Below, piece by piece: positions 1-11,460 of a stretch of DNA of 64,000 nt (its first letter is position 1; each line of letters opens with the position of its first letter). Both the position numbers and the translations under genes were made by a program. The stretch comes from Schistocerca nitens. Lineage: Eukaryota; Arthropoda; Insecta; Orthoptera; Acrididae. Under the pieces are notes generated by a model that saw only the letters and a program-made list of their open reading frames with translations, searched no databases and had not been told where the DNA came from. The DNA lies in the NCBI RefSeq assembly GCF_023898315.1, contig NC_064619.1:303342150-303406149 (forward strand), in the 5' to 3' direction.

Positions 1-661
1 ACCAATAGTGACTCAGCTCAGGCAGCCTATGTATTCCCATTAGAATGTGAATGGCAATAAAATATTTTATTTCTTCGTCAGTGTCTTTCCAATTGCAGAT
101 GGCCTGTCTTACCCTTTTACCTCTAGTAATGTTACACGCATTTGAGTTGCATAGAGCTTAGTCTCATCTTTGATCTTCCTCAAACAATCATCAGTAAAAA
201 TTGTAAAAAATAATCTATTTCTTTATCATTTTGTCCAAAATCGAACTTTATATCTGCACTTCCATCAAGAGATGCTGGTAAGTTTTCAAAATAAGTTATG
301 TCGTCAGTCCACTCTGTTTCAGTTTCATTGGCATGTTCGGCCCCATTTTCTTGTTCTGCACACTCAGTAACTTCATTTGCAGTGCCATTGATAATTTCGG
401 CGACATTTTCTTTTACTGCACACGCAATACCATCATTTACTACCACCTCCATTCTAGCGCTGTCACCATTGTTTTGACGACCATCGCTAGGTGACTCAGC
501 CAATGTCCTAGGCGGTGTGTATCAATAGATGTACTATTGGATGCATCAAGACGGGTGAGTTCATCTGCAACTTCATCTTCACCTTCTTCCTCCGAAAATT
601 CTTCATTATCAGGAAGCGAAAAGTAATTCTCAAGAAGTTCTTCATCTTTCAGCCATGACAT
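1..661 (-). pseudogene. piggyBac-type transposase, N-terminal part, frameshifted
   Basis: Reading begins at Met 661 (MSWLKDEELLENYFSLPDNE), an acidic N-terminus usual for piggyBac transposases. After a frameshift near 500 the frame goes on to DFGQNDKEIDYFLQFL around 180-220. Further shifts give DETKLYATQ near 130-155 and then KYFIAIHILMGIHRLPEL and HYW at the window edge. The order acidic head, then LYATQ, then LMGI..LP..YW is the start of the DDE_Tnp_1_7 domain. At least three frame changes and a stop make it non-functional. The catalytic Asp residues would lie outside the window. Confidence 0.8.
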
Positions 662-1251
662 TTCTAAAAAGAAAACGGAAATAAAGCCTGCAATTGGGCT
701 AGCACACTGTATTATCCAACGAATTATTATTGTTATTATTATTGTATGAATACTTTAGCGAGCCAAGTGATGTAGCATCGCACAGGGAAAGAAATAAAGC
801 CAAAATGTCGAATGTATAACGAAATTATAAATAATATGTGGGACAAATATGTCCCACTGGCCGTATGATTGATATTTCATGCAGTCAGAAACTAAAAACT
901 ATTTACCAAGTCACTGAAATACATTTTACACTGAAATTCCACGTAATATTTACAAATAATTGATAATAAACACTATGAATACGGTTATTATGCTTACCTT
1001 GCTTATTTACAAAAGAAAAGTTGAAAAATATCCAAAAACTTTCATACAAGCGATCAAACAAATACACTGCATCGAACAACTTCCAGCAGAACGCAGCTGT
1101 TTGACGGGAAGAAGTCTGTAATGGTTTCAAGTAGTAGCGAAGGCTTCCAGTAGATGGCACGACAATACAGATGATGGTTTCTGTTGTCCCCTTGGTCGTG
1201 AAGCACGAAAACGTGAAGTGGGACATGTATACCCCGTGGGTCATGAAAGGT
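1..1251 (-). mobile_element. piggyBac-like DNA transposon, 5' part, cut by window start
   Basis: The right-hand end reads, on the minus strand, TTAA followed by ACCTTTCATGACCC, which fits the TTAA target and CCT-rich start usual for piggyBac elements (TTAA at 1252-1255). Inside lies a broken piggyBac-type transposase on the same strand. A second GTGGGACAT-type motif occurs at 838-861 as a near-palindrome and again near 1218-1240, probably a subterminal repeat. The other end lies left of the window, so the full length and second TTAA cannot be seen. Confidence 0.75.
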
Positions 1252-1255
1252 TTAA

Positions 1256-3389
1256 TACTGGATTTTGGGTTAATATAAATAACGTCAAGTAAATTAAAGT
1301 ACCTGTCTATTTATTTGAGAAACAGTTCATCTCACCGAAACATGAGTGTCTTTCATTAGGTGACACAGTCAATAATTAACACCTTCTACGGCGGCTGTAT
1401 TCAAGACGACCATCGCAGCAGACAGAAGAGGTAAAGTTTCTCACTGAGAAGAAAATACTATTAAGAATATTTACTGTTAAATTTCCTAGAAAATTTACTT
1501 GAGATAATTTCGATGGTGTCTGTTCGGCAGACGGTCGTAAAAACATTTCATTAACTTCCGTTTATGGCTTCACAGTTAAGTCACACATTTCCAATTCAAG
1601 AACTCTAATTCTTTATCCAGCCGTTAGTAAACATAGGATATACTACGTATTCAACTGCTGAGCCAAACTGACCGTTCATTGGCCTTCTGTCGGGCATGTG
1701 AACAGTCTTGAAACAATATTTAAATCCTAATGAAAAGCTGAATTTGAAATGATTCTAATTCAATGCCAAAAGAAGCTCGTTTTGTCCTCAGTAAAACTAC
1801 TTAACTGACACTCGACACTGATGTAGGAATACATTATGAAGACATCCACGAAATAAAAGACAGCCCAACACGGAAGAAAATATCTGATTAATATTGCTTT
1901 CACTGTTCACTGTAAATTAAACTGCTTACTTAGCACAACAACTGAAAATTCTGACGATGCACTGTTTGTTCACAAGAATGCAAAATGAGATCTCCCTTGA
2001 AAGAAGCGTCACTTATCTCTTGCTTGGCGTGCAATTTGTGTCTCGTGTACTAACGTTCTCGAAAACAAATTGAAACTAGCAAATGCAGCGACTAAAGAGA
2101 TAATAGTTTTACTCTAAATTTTTCTTTGCTTGTCAGAAGCAGTCTGTAACTGCGAGTGGTGTAAGGTGCAATGCACAGACGACAAAATATTGTAAGCTTT
2201 ACTAAGAATGATGGAAGAGGGTTTTACTTCAATGACTAGCGCTCTTGAAAAATTAAACTCTGGTAGTTGTCAGAAAAGACTGTACAACAAAAAAGACTCT
2301 TACAATTACGGAACTCTCTCTTTACAAACTTTACAGACATTTCAACGAATTGCATAATTTATGAGATAATGAAAACAAAGAAATCAAATTAACATAATCA
2401 CGAATCTTACTTGCTATCTGAAGGACAAGTCATGAATATTATTAGTTATCTAATGGACAAATATTTCCTTCAATCGGTAGTTCTGACAGACTAACATTTC
2501 TTTATTGCGTGTTCATGGGTTACTTTGAAATATTCCTAAAAAAATTTTCTCCATCAATACAATCAATAAAATAGCATCATAAACAAATTTTCACCTCCAT
2601 AATATTCCAGACAATTTCTCCCAGAGTCAAGAATATCACATCTCCTTCCCTAAAATTCAACAGCTCGCTATTAGGCCTACGCCTCAAATAAAATGCCCCA
2701 GATCTGCACAACAGACTGGCGAACAAGAGCACCATAGATCACATAAAACACAGAACCAAGGATCTCGTCCACTTCTTGAACAGCGTGCTCATGAATATTT
2801 AATTATACTTAAGTTTATTACTAATGAAACACTTTTTTTCGTATGAATTGCCTACTAGGTCCAGCTTATTCGCCGTTTTTCCTGAACGCCTTACTCGCTG
2901 TCGGGTGCGCGCATTTCAGTAACCTCAGCACAGAAATGAGACAAGTCGCTGACTCATCCGATTCCTGAAATGACCGGATTGGCAGCCGCAGTCTGAATGG
3001 GATTCTGATCAAGAAGACTTGCCTCAGGGAAGGTGCGTGCAAGCTCGAAGAAAGCTATGGCACTTCAAAACGCATAGTAGACGCCGCAGCTCTTAATCAA
3101 TTTCACTTTCTGGTTGATGTCTAGAAACAAAATAATGACTGATGACACGGTCGGTTGAAAGTGAAATGGTAGGTTGCATGTACTGAAACAGCTGATAGAG
3201 TTAATTCTTTTCATATCTGCTATAAATTTTCCGGAATTGTAAAGAAATTTGGTGATTTGACTAAATAAGACAATGTGTCGCGCCAAAAAAGTGGTCCTCC
3301 AATCTTCTGCAAGCTCACAGATTAGACCCATATAATCTCTAAATTGCGAATTCCAATAGCTGTACCGCAGTAACCAAACGTCATAACCA
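1256..3389. other. AT-rich spacer, no gene recognised
   Basis: I see no conserved domain, splice-supported exon, tRNA-like box or target duplication here. The sequence is AT-rich with short frames only. A slightly GC-richer patch near 2860-3060 has no recognisable coding content. Confidence 0.5.
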
Positions 3390-3978
3390 TAGGCGGCCAG
3401 TCCACTACACAAGGCTACAAAATCGGATGGCGACTGTGTGTGTAGATTATCGTCGTCTAAATGACGACACCTTCCCAGACCACTATCCAGTTCCATGAAT
3501 AGTTGTCAACTTAACGCCTCATAGAAAGAAAATATTTCAAAGACAAATCTCTTAAATGTCTAGTATTAAATCCCACTAGCGGAAGAAGATAAAGCAAAAA
3601 CGGCAGATGTTACTTCATTTGATCTTTATAAAAATAATTTCATTCCACTGGCATTTAGGAATGCATGTAGCATTTTTCAAAGATTTGTGAACGAAGTGAG
3701 CAACGATTAGGTTTTTGTTGTGCCAATACAGGCTACATTTTGCTATATCTAGTTCTGAAGAAGAATACTTGCTCTTATAACTAAAATTTTGGAACTTATG
3801 AGTATTAATCTTGGGGCGTCAATCAGAAAATAATTTTCTGAGGTACATCACTTCCCTAGAGAACACCGTACAGACTTGAGCAGACTAAAAGCACTGTAAG
3901 GATACCTTGTCCAGGAACAGTAAAACAAATGCTAGCATTTCTTGACAGACTCAGTTTCTATAGGCGAATCTAGAACAA
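3390..3978 (+). pseudogene. Ty3/gypsy pol remnant: reverse transcriptase part
   Basis: The motif RLCVDYRRLNDDTFPDHYPVP at about 3424-3495 is the Ty3/gypsy reverse transcriptase palm start. It is preceded by SPLH..TKSDG in another frame. Around 3640-3710 AFRNACSIFQRFVNEV matches the later RT block, and 3900-3965 reads TVKQMLAFLD.LSFYRR, the end of RT. Many frameshifts and stops separate these blocks. The element is broken at 3978 by a SINE and resumes at 4293. Confidence 0.75.
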
Positions 3979-4279
3979 AAACGAAACTCCTCCCAAACAG
4001 GCCATGAAGGCCCAGCGGACCGACCGGTCACCGTGTCACCCTCCTCCCATAGGCGTCACTGGATTCATTGGTCAGCACACCGCTCTTCCCGATCGTATGT
4101 CAGTTTCCGAGACCAGAACCGATACTCCTCTATCAAGTAGCTCCTCAGTTTGCCTCACAAGGGCTGAGTGCACCCCTACTGCCAGCAGCGCTCGGCAGAC
4201 CGGATGGTCACCCATCCAAGTGCTAGCCCAGGCCGACAGCGCTTAATTTCGGTGATCTGACGAGAAACGGCCATTAGCT
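3979..4279 (-). repeat. 5S rRNA-derived SINE with 13-bp target duplication
   Basis: Read on the minus strand, the head (about 4270-4198) carries the 5S rRNA-like run GATCACCGAAATTAAGCGC, then GTCGGCCTGGGCTAGCACT and GGATGGGTGACC, which cover the 5S internal promoter region. A unique body ends in GGGCCTTCATGGCC. The 13-bp sequence GAATCTAGAACAA flanks it at 3966-3978 and 4280-4292. It split the gypsy pol remnant, so it is the younger insertion. A related, 5'-truncated copy lies at 59052-59275. Confidence 0.88.
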
Positions 4280-4292
4280 GAATCTAGAACAA

Positions 4293-5830
4293 GTTACACA
4301 CAATTAAGATCTTTTAAATGGCTAGTGGAAGAGAAGTGAGAACAAAGACAACAGTCACATCCACTAGACTCCAGAAGCAGCAAAATACAGTAGTTTGAAA
4401 ACTGTAAAGAAAATCTAACCCAAGCTACACTACTAGCTTTCCCAAATTTGGAATTTAACTTGCGTTGTTAGTGGATGCATCACACTTCGCCTAAAGAATG
4501 TGTCCAGCAACACAAATATTATGCAATTTCGAAGCCTATTGGTTTCTTTTGGAAGAAGATTTCCGTTGCCCAGAAGTATTGCTCAGCTTATAACAGAGAA
4601 CTTCCCAGCCTATATTTATCAGTAACCTATTTGGAAAACGAAATTGAAGGAAGAAGATTTTCCATCCACACAGATAACGTCCCATTACCTTTTGCTTTCA
4701 GACTGAAGAAAGAGAAAACTTCAAATTCCAAATCCGTTAACTCCAGTATATGTCTTAGTTGTTTTGTTTCGTGGGTTTAGCATAGACAATGGTAGTTGAT
4801 CATTTCAGAAGGTATAATTAAAAAACGATGAACTGTGATGAAATACTTACCTCACAATAAGACTATTAAGAACTTCGAAGTCTCAGTCCCTGTTAAATTA
4901 AGACTGTGGTGTGACGTATCACCTGAGCCCATTTGTCCACATATTCACATACAATTTAGAATCACAGTTTTTAGGCACTGCCACAACACGCCTTATCCAG
5001 ATGTGAGTTTTTCAGTAAATTTCATATAATCACATTCGTCCGGCTTCGCATGACGTAAGGGGCCAAACAACAGACTAAGGCATATGCAGCCTGTCAGAAG
5101 AGCAAAATTACAGGGTATCCGAAACCTCACATTGGGGACTTCCTTGTTGTCGATGAACGTTTTCAGCTGGTACGTAGTGACCTAGTTTAGTCTCTGCCAC
5201 TTTACGTACTTAGACGGATTCACCAACAGAACAGAAGTCTAGTCCTTCGAAACAGAAGCAGAGAGAGAAGAAATAACATATTTTATTCTGTAACTGCCAA
5301 ATCTAGAGCACCACAACAGGTAATAACAGCTCAAGGAACACAGTTTCAGTCTAGCATATTCCGAGCGTTAGCAAAGTTCGTGTGTGTGAACTGATAGATC
5401 TGCTACATACTGCCCACAGGCTAACGGAAAAATTCAAAGGTTTAACGGTATATTCAAAAGTTGTGTGCTGACCTGGTGGTGTGCAAACTTTGCCACAGCT
5501 AGATAGGCTAATATATTGCACACGGTATTTATTATCTTCCGTTGCTCCTTATGGAATGAAAGCAATTCTGTAGCGAAAGAAATGTTGTTTGGTGTTACAG
5601 TAAAATTACCTGGCGTTATCTTTCAAAAACCTCATGTCACTATGGAAGTTCACCTTCCAACTTAAGTCATCGAACTGAAGCAAAGGATGAATCATGTGAA
5701 ACCTCCAGCGTATTCCCACAAGACTAAAGAAAGTACTTTCGTCCACAAGGATCTTAAAAATGCAAATAATCTGTTTGTTAGAATTGACAAGGCAAGGAGT
5801 GGACTCACACAACTATAAGAAATCATTATG
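4293..5830 (+). pseudogene. Ty3/gypsy pol remnant: RNase H and integrase part
   Basis: This continues the RT remnant after the SINE. RNase H is visible at about 4530-4720: PIGFFWKKISVAQKYCSAYN, then RELPSLYL, then EGRRFSIHTDNVPL, whose family equivalent ends TDHKPL. Integrase follows: TQFQSSIFRALAKFV near 5340-5385, CPQANGKIQRFNGIFKS near 5408-5465, and KEMLFGVTVKLPG near 5577-5615, with a conserved C-terminal tail (FVRIDKARSGL) near 5775-5810. Stops and frameshifts are frequent. No LTRs were recognised, so element ends are uncertain. Confidence 0.75.
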
Positions 5831-6299
5831 AAGTGATTCAACTTTTATTTATGTTAGTTTCTTAGTTACAAGTTCCACTGATAATTTTGCACCACAGGTC
5901 GTAATGAGGTAAAATGCTTGATTTTATAATCACATCGCAAATTACCTTGCACATATGGTCACATTCTAAACATTTGTAAGATTTTTTATGCAAAAATAAA
6001 AAAAATATGAAGATGTGAGTATGTAATTCTCCCATCACCTTTTACACGGTACAGTAATACAAATTCTGGTTCGGAATAGAAGGAGGTGTGAAGGAGGAAC
6101 AGTGTCAGTTCGTTATCAAATTTTTCTTTGCTGTCTGTCAGAAATTTTATATCACTGGGTAAGTGAAAAAAAAATTATGTTGCATAACTTTGCACCCTTT
6201 CTGTGCTAAAGACAACCTTAATGTGGAGTGATGAACGTCATTTTTCCTTCTGGTCTTTTAATTATGTACCTCATTGTTACTTTTGAACTGTAGTCGATT

Positions 6300-7560
6300 A
6301 CTTACAACAAACTTCATGAGGGAATAAATATAGTGTGAAGCAGTAGTCAGAATGACCAGTTCCTCAAAAAGATGTCTACCAGATGCTCGTGGGTGAGCAC
6401 CACATATTATTCGTAGTGCACCTTTTTACGCAATGAAGACTTTCTCTTTTTAAGATGAGTTACCGCAGAACATTATTCCATATTACATTACTGAATGAAT
6501 CCATGCGAAATTCTTCAACTTACTGATTCGACTCTCCTCAAGATTTTTCAATAATTCGAAGCACAAACGTGGCTGAACTAAGTTATTTTAGGGGTTTCAA
6601 AATGTGTTTTTTTAAGTTTAAATTCTCATCAACATGGTCCCTGAAGAATTTTGAAGTTCCCACCGTATTTATTATTTCCTCTACAATTCTCATTGGTATA
6701 GTACCTCTAGATATGCAAAACTGAATATGTTGTGTCTTTTTAAAATTAAGGGTGAGATCATTCGCAGAAAACCGCTCAATGGTACTTTTAAGAACTTTTT
6801 ACCATTCCTTCTGTGGCTTTTTCATATACTTGGATTGATTGCAGTACTTCTGTCATCTCCAAAAGAACTAGTTCTGCTTGTTGTATACTAGACAGAAGAT
6901 CGTTTACATATGTGAGGAACGGTAGTGAACCTAAGATATACGTGATTTATGCCAAATGAGAATTATGTCCCTGGACTATATTGCTTGAATTATTAAGTAC
7001 AACTCCCTAGATTCTTTTGATTGCATCTGACGTTATCCATTGGTTGGTTCTACCATTAATGCCATAAAATGTCAGTTTATCTTGGAGAATACTGTGATTC
7101 ACACTGGCAAATGCCTTAGAGAGGTCGGAGAAATTACCAGTCACTACTATTTTATTATTTAATACTTGATAACGTGAAGAGTGAACATGTAATGGCATTC
7201 TCAGTAGAGCAACCCTTTTGAGACCCAAACTGTGATTTCCTAAGGATACTATTGCTATTAAAGTGAGAGTACATCATATTCTCAACAATTTTAGAAAATG
7301 ATGTCAGCAGCGAAGCAGGTCGGTAGTTATTGAATATCTCTTATCTTCTTTCTTAAAGAGGGGTTTAACAATGTCATTTTTCAGTCTCCCTGGAAAAATG
7401 CCTTCTGTTAGTGATATATTACATATTTCAGATGAGACTGGACATATTACATGAGAACAAATTTTAGTACTCGGGGAAACACCACCAAAAAAGATGAACT
7501 TTTACTTTCGAGAAAATGTATAATTTTCTTAATTTGAGAAGGAGAAGTTGGTGATATATT
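6300..7560 (-). pseudogene. LINE reverse transcriptase, heavily frameshifted
   Basis: Blocks in order on the minus strand: NNYRPASLLTSFSKIVE near 7345-7290, the catalytic-region start FSDLSKAFASVNHSILQDKL near 7130-7070 (family pattern DLSKAFDSVNH), GINGRTNQWI near 7060-7030, and the C-terminal block ALRIICGAHPRASGRHLF followed by ILTTASHYIYSLMKF near 6420-6300. The FADD box is not readable in a clean frame. The same C-terminal block recurs in the plus-strand LINE near 29900-30000, so both belong to one family. Confidence 0.7.
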
Positions 7561-8176
7561 CATGTGACTGATATTTATGATAGCTACATTTTCAAAACAT
7601 TACTGTGATTATGCTCTAGAACTGTTTGTTCCTCTGCTTCCTGCTATATTTAAGAAATCATTGTTAAATGCATTTCCTATCTCTTACTCATCATTTATAG
7701 ATCTTCAGTTCATTTCAGTACTGATGGTTGTCTTGTTCTGTGGCTGGTTGTCCTGTCTCTCATTTCACCACGTTCCATACAGCCATGAGTCTATTGTTGG
7801 AAGTACTGACATTTTTAATAAGTTTTCTTAGTAATTTTGAGTAGTTTTTGTAGTGTGCAATTACTACAGGATACCTATTCGTTCTTCCCATAAGAAACAT
7901 TTCCCTTTACATTTCATAAAATGCTTTAATCCCCCTAGTGATTCATGGTTTCTTTACAGGGCTGTTTAGTGTCCTTTCTGATTAGCTTATGCAGAAACTT
8001 ATATTCAAGTAATGATAAGAATTTATCATGGAACAGATTAAATTTTATGTTTAGCATTTGGTTCATTGCAGATTACATCCTATGTTATCTCCTGTAAACT
8101 ATTCTCAAAAATATTTGTCCTGGGTCATTAATTATTTCAATTCATTTTCGCTGAGGAGTATCTATACTGCAAGGCG

Positions 8177-8892
8177 CTATGTTTTTATCCTCACTAACTG
8201 TGAATCACGATCAGAGAGCATTTGATACTGGCTAAGCAGTATTTTCTTACTGTGAGCTTCACCAAAGAAAACATAATCAATCAGGGTCTGACTGTCTTTA
8301 TCCAAACATGTTGTAAAGTTAATTACTGAGACCAAATAGTAGGCTCCAAATAAAGTTTCCATATCATTTTTCCATTCAGAATCCGTTGAAAAATATACAT
8401 TGAAGTCACCACAGACTGTTAACTGCTTGCTGCTGTCTGATAGATAGTACAGTAAGAAATCCAGATTCCTCATAAGTAGTTCAAAATTTCCCAGTGGGAA
8501 TCTATGTATGGCTACAAGTAAAAGTGAACTATTTTTCAGAATTAATTCACAAGCACACATTTCTGTGTGCTCATCACTACAAAATCTACTTGATTCAATG
8601 TTTTTGAACTTCTATGTAACAACTCTTCCCTTTGCTATGTTATTTCGGCATGAGTAAGCTGCAATAGTGTAATCTTCTATATGTAACTTATCAAACCCCG
8701 TAATTATGTGGTGCTCAAACAGGCACATGATGTCGATATCTTTTCAGAGCTTTCTAAATTTTCCAAACAGACAACAAGCTCTTCTAGCTTATTACTCAGT
8801 CCTCTAATAATTTGATGAAATAAGCTAATCTTACTTTTCTCCGAATTATTAAGCATTTGTTTTGGCTCTTCTGTTATTTTCACTTCTTTCAA
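8177..8892 (-). pseudogene. LINE apurinic-type endonuclease domain, broken
   Basis: Near 8820-8760 the frame reads SLFHQIIRGLSNKLEELV, the start of a LINE endonuclease (usual pattern HQNIRGL.NK). At 8560-8177 come HRFPLGNFELLMRNLDFLL, then LTVCGDFNVYFSTDS, then TLIDYVFF, then QMLSDRDSQL. These are the CGDFNV and SDHD catalytic boxes, the last altered from His to Arg at one position. The stretch between 8700 and 8560 is frame-disrupted. Confidence 0.75.
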
Positions 8893-8981
8893 AACATTAT
8901 GCCAGAGTCCTGATTCTATTATAAAAAAAGTATCACTCTGACACCAGTAATCATGGGGTTCTTGCTAAGTGTGATAATATA

Positions 8982-10402
8982 AACTCCTGGAAATGGAAAA
9001 AAGAACACATTGACACCGGTGTGTCAGACCCACCATACTTGCTCCGGACACTGCGAGAGGGCTGTACAAGCAATGATCACACGCACGGCACAGCGGACAC
9101 ACCAGGAACCGCGGTGTTGGCCGTCGAATGGCGCTAGCTGCGCAGCATTTGTGCACCGCCGCCGTCAGTGTCAGCCAGTTTGCCGTGGCATACGGAGCTC
9201 CATCGCAGTCTTTAACACTGGTAGCATGCCGCGACAGCGTGGACGTGAACCGTATGTGCAGTTGACGGACTTTGAGCGAGGGCGTATAGTGGGCATGCGG
9301 GAGGCCGGGTGGACGTACCGCCGAATTGCTCAACACGTGGGGCGTGAGGTCTCCACAGTACATCGATGTTGTCGCCAGTGGTCGGCGGAAGGTGCACGTG
9401 CCCGTCGACCTGGGACCGGACCGCAGCGACGCACGGATGCACGCCAAGACCGTAGGATCCTACGCAGTGCCGTAGGGGACCGCACCGCCACTTCCCAGCA
9501 AATTAGGGACACTGTTGCTCCTGGGGTATCGGCGAGGACCATTCGCAACCGTCTCCATGAAGCTGGGCTACGGTCCCGCACACCGTTAGGCCGTCTTCCG
9601 CTCACGCCCCAACATCGTGCAGCCCGCTCCAGTGGTGTCGCGACAGGCGTGAATGGAGGGACGAATGGAGACGTGTCGTCTTCAGCGATGAGAGTCGCTT
9701 CTGCCTTGGTGCCAATGATGGTCGTATGCGTGTTTGGCGCCGTGCAGGTGAGCGCGACAATCAGGACTGCATACGACCGAGGCACACAGGGCCAACACCC
9801 GGCATCATGGTGTGGGGAGCGATCTCCTACACTGGCCGTACACCACTGGTGATCGTCGAGGGGACACTGAATAGTGCACGGTACATCCAAACCGTCGTCG
9901 AACCCATCGTTCTACCATTCCTAGACCGGCAAGGGAACTTGCTGTTCCAACAGGACAATGCACGTCCGCATGTATCCCGTGCCACCCAACGTGCTCTAGA
10001 AGGTGTAAGTCAACTACCCTGGCCAGCAAGATCTCCGGATCTGTCCCCCATTGAGCATGTTTGGGACTGGATGAAGCGTCGTCTCACGCGGTCTGCACGT
10101 CCAGCACGAACGCTGGTCCAACTGAGGCGTCAGGTGGAAATGGCATGGCAAGCCGTTCCACAGGACTACATCCAGCATGTCTACGATCGTCTCCATGGGA
10201 GAATAGCAGCCTGCATTGCTGCGAAAGGTGGATATACACTGTACTAGTGCCGACATTGTGCATGCTCAGTTGCCTGTGTCTATGTGCCTGTGGTTCTGTC
10301 AGTGTGATCATGTGATGTATCTGACCCCAGGAATGTGTCAATAAAGTTTACCCTTCCTGGGACAATGAATTCACGGTGTTCTTATTTCAATTTCCAGGAG
10401 TG
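8982..10402 (+). mobile_element. Tc1-like transposon family A, copy 1
   Basis: This 1421-bp element has inverted ends (C/A)ACTCCTGGAAATGGAAA and TTTCAATTTCCAGGAGTG, and a TA duplication at 8980-8981 and 10403-10404. It carries one transposase gene and an AATAAA signal near its 3' end. Three more copies lie at 18721, 35106 and 60267. It inserted into the minus-strand LINE. Confidence 0.93.
9226..10247 (+). pseudogene. Tc1-A transposase, one-base frameshift
   Basis: The start MPRQRGREPYVQLTDFERGR at 9226 fits the Tc1 N-terminal helix-turn-helix. The frame is open 72 codons further upstream, but that extension lies in the terminal region. One C is missing near 9628 relative to copies 2-4 (GCCCGCTCC against GCCCGCCTCC), so the frame breaks after about 134 residues. 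The remainder resumes in another frame with GIMVWGAISYTG, LLFQQDNARPHVS and SPDLSPIEHVWD, ending at TAG 10245-10247. The first catalytic Asp region (FSDESRF) is still encoded but out of frame. Confidence 0.92.
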
Positions 10403-10404
10403 TA

Positions 10405-11453
10405 TTATATGAAAGGAGCTCAGCCAACCTATGTTTCCCTCTCCTACTCAGGTGTAGGCCATGTCTAGTACATTCCCATCTCCCAGTTGTAGCAGTTGGC
10501 GTTGCACTCATATGAGATGTCGTTTCAGTCAGCAGCAGCTTGCCCAACTCTGCTGCAGGACCTTCACAAAGCCCATGGCTCTGAGCACTATGGGACTTAA
10601 CATCTGTGGTCATCAGTCCCCTAGAACTTAGTACTACTTAAACCTAACTAACCTAAGGACATCACACACATCCATGCCCGAGGCAGGATTCGAACCTGCG
10701 ACAGTAGCAGCCGCGCGGTTCCGGACTGCGCGCCTAGAACCGCCAGACCACCGCGGCCGGCCACACAAAGCCCATATTTGTGTGTGTAGTTGCTGCTTCT
10801 ATTTCGACCAGGTCACCCCTAATGCCGGAATTACTCTTCTTAGCCAGGCTCTCCCCTCTTTTCACTAACTATAAAAACTGATCCGCTTTGTCAAAACCTT
10901 TGCACAAATTCCCAACGTCCTCTGCCATCTGGCTAAGGCTGACCCTGATTTCTCCTGAACCATCTGGCCTAGGCATCCCACCTCCCCGTCCCTCCCATAA
11001 CTACTAATTACCAGCAAGACTCTTTTCTTCCTACTCTCCTTCGGTACCGACCTACACTGAGTTCCTTTGCTAAAAGTCATATGCACCCTACTGTGACCTA
11101 CAGTTGGGTGACCCTCTTCCCCTCCTATTTCAGGTAAGAAATCAAATTTATTCGTTACTGTTAGCTCAAATGTAGATAAAGTTGAAGATCTGTTCTCCGT
11201 TTGACCATTACTTATTATCTTAACCGATTTCCCAAGATTTTTTCCCCCTTCGATTACCTGTTTCAAATTTCGCGTGATCTAATTCAGTCTGAAGGGAACA
11301 AATCTTTGCCTCCCGCTTAGCGATTCTCTTGGCTCTTTTGCAAAGCGTACAGTTCCGTAGGAGAGCCTCGTAGAGTTCCTCATTCAGTTCCCCACTACTG
11401 TCACCCCCATGAAAGGAGGAATTCTCTATGTTAATTTGCCAAAACGTAAACAA
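10405..11453 (-). pseudogene. LINE ORF1-like protein with coiled coil and SGNH-like blocks
   Basis: On the minus strand, 11453-11220 encodes a charged, heptad-like stretch (ELNEELYEALLRNCTLCKRA, then KICSLQTELDHAKFET), then KKRVLLVISSYGRDGE near 11040-11000, resembling the GDS/SSHGR first block of SGNH hydrolases. After the SINE, 10500-10430 gives CTRHGLHLSRRGKHRLAELL, matching the last SGNH block (D.LHLS..GK..LA). Frames shift more than once. The assignment is family-pattern reasoning. The Gly/Asn middle blocks are not clear. Confidence 0.5.
10577..10763 (-). repeat. tRNA-derived SINE with 12-bp target duplication
   Basis: On the minus strand it begins GGCCGGCCGCGGTGGTCT, has a B-box-like GGTTCGAATCCTGCC, and ends in a body with CTTAGGTTAGTTAGG and CTCAGAGCCAT. 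The 12-bp CACAAAGCCCAT flanks it at 10565-10576 and 10764-10775. Related copies lie at 14745, 21866, 54833, 56861 and 63826. Confidence 0.92.
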
Positions 11454-11460
11454 ATATGCT

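Larger units (their letters stand above)
6060..11460 (-). mobile_element. LINE with SGNH-type ORF1 and EN/RT ORF2, split by Tc1-A and a SINE
   Basis: On the minus strand, ORF1-like frames lie at 11453-10776 and 10564-10405, and ORF2 endonuclease and RT at 8892-6300. The gaps are exactly a SINE (10577-10763 with its duplication) and Tc1-A copy 1 (8982-10402). The order ORF1, EN, RT on one strand argues for one LINE of about 3.8 kb before interruption. SGNH/esterase domains in ORF1 are known from CR1/L2-type LINEs, so that clade is the best guess. Ends are approximate. Confidence 0.6.

Noticed and set aside
903-1244. 113-codon minus-strand frame near the piggyBac end
   Set aside because: It lies in the terminal non-coding part of the transposon upstream of the transposase start and has no domain.
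3065-3496. 143-codon minus-strand frame as a gene
   Set aside because: Its N-terminal part is the antisense of the gypsy reverse transcriptase motif on the plus strand.
4198-4270. Functional 5S rRNA gene
   Set aside because: Only part of 5S is present, fused to a SINE body and flanked by a target duplication.
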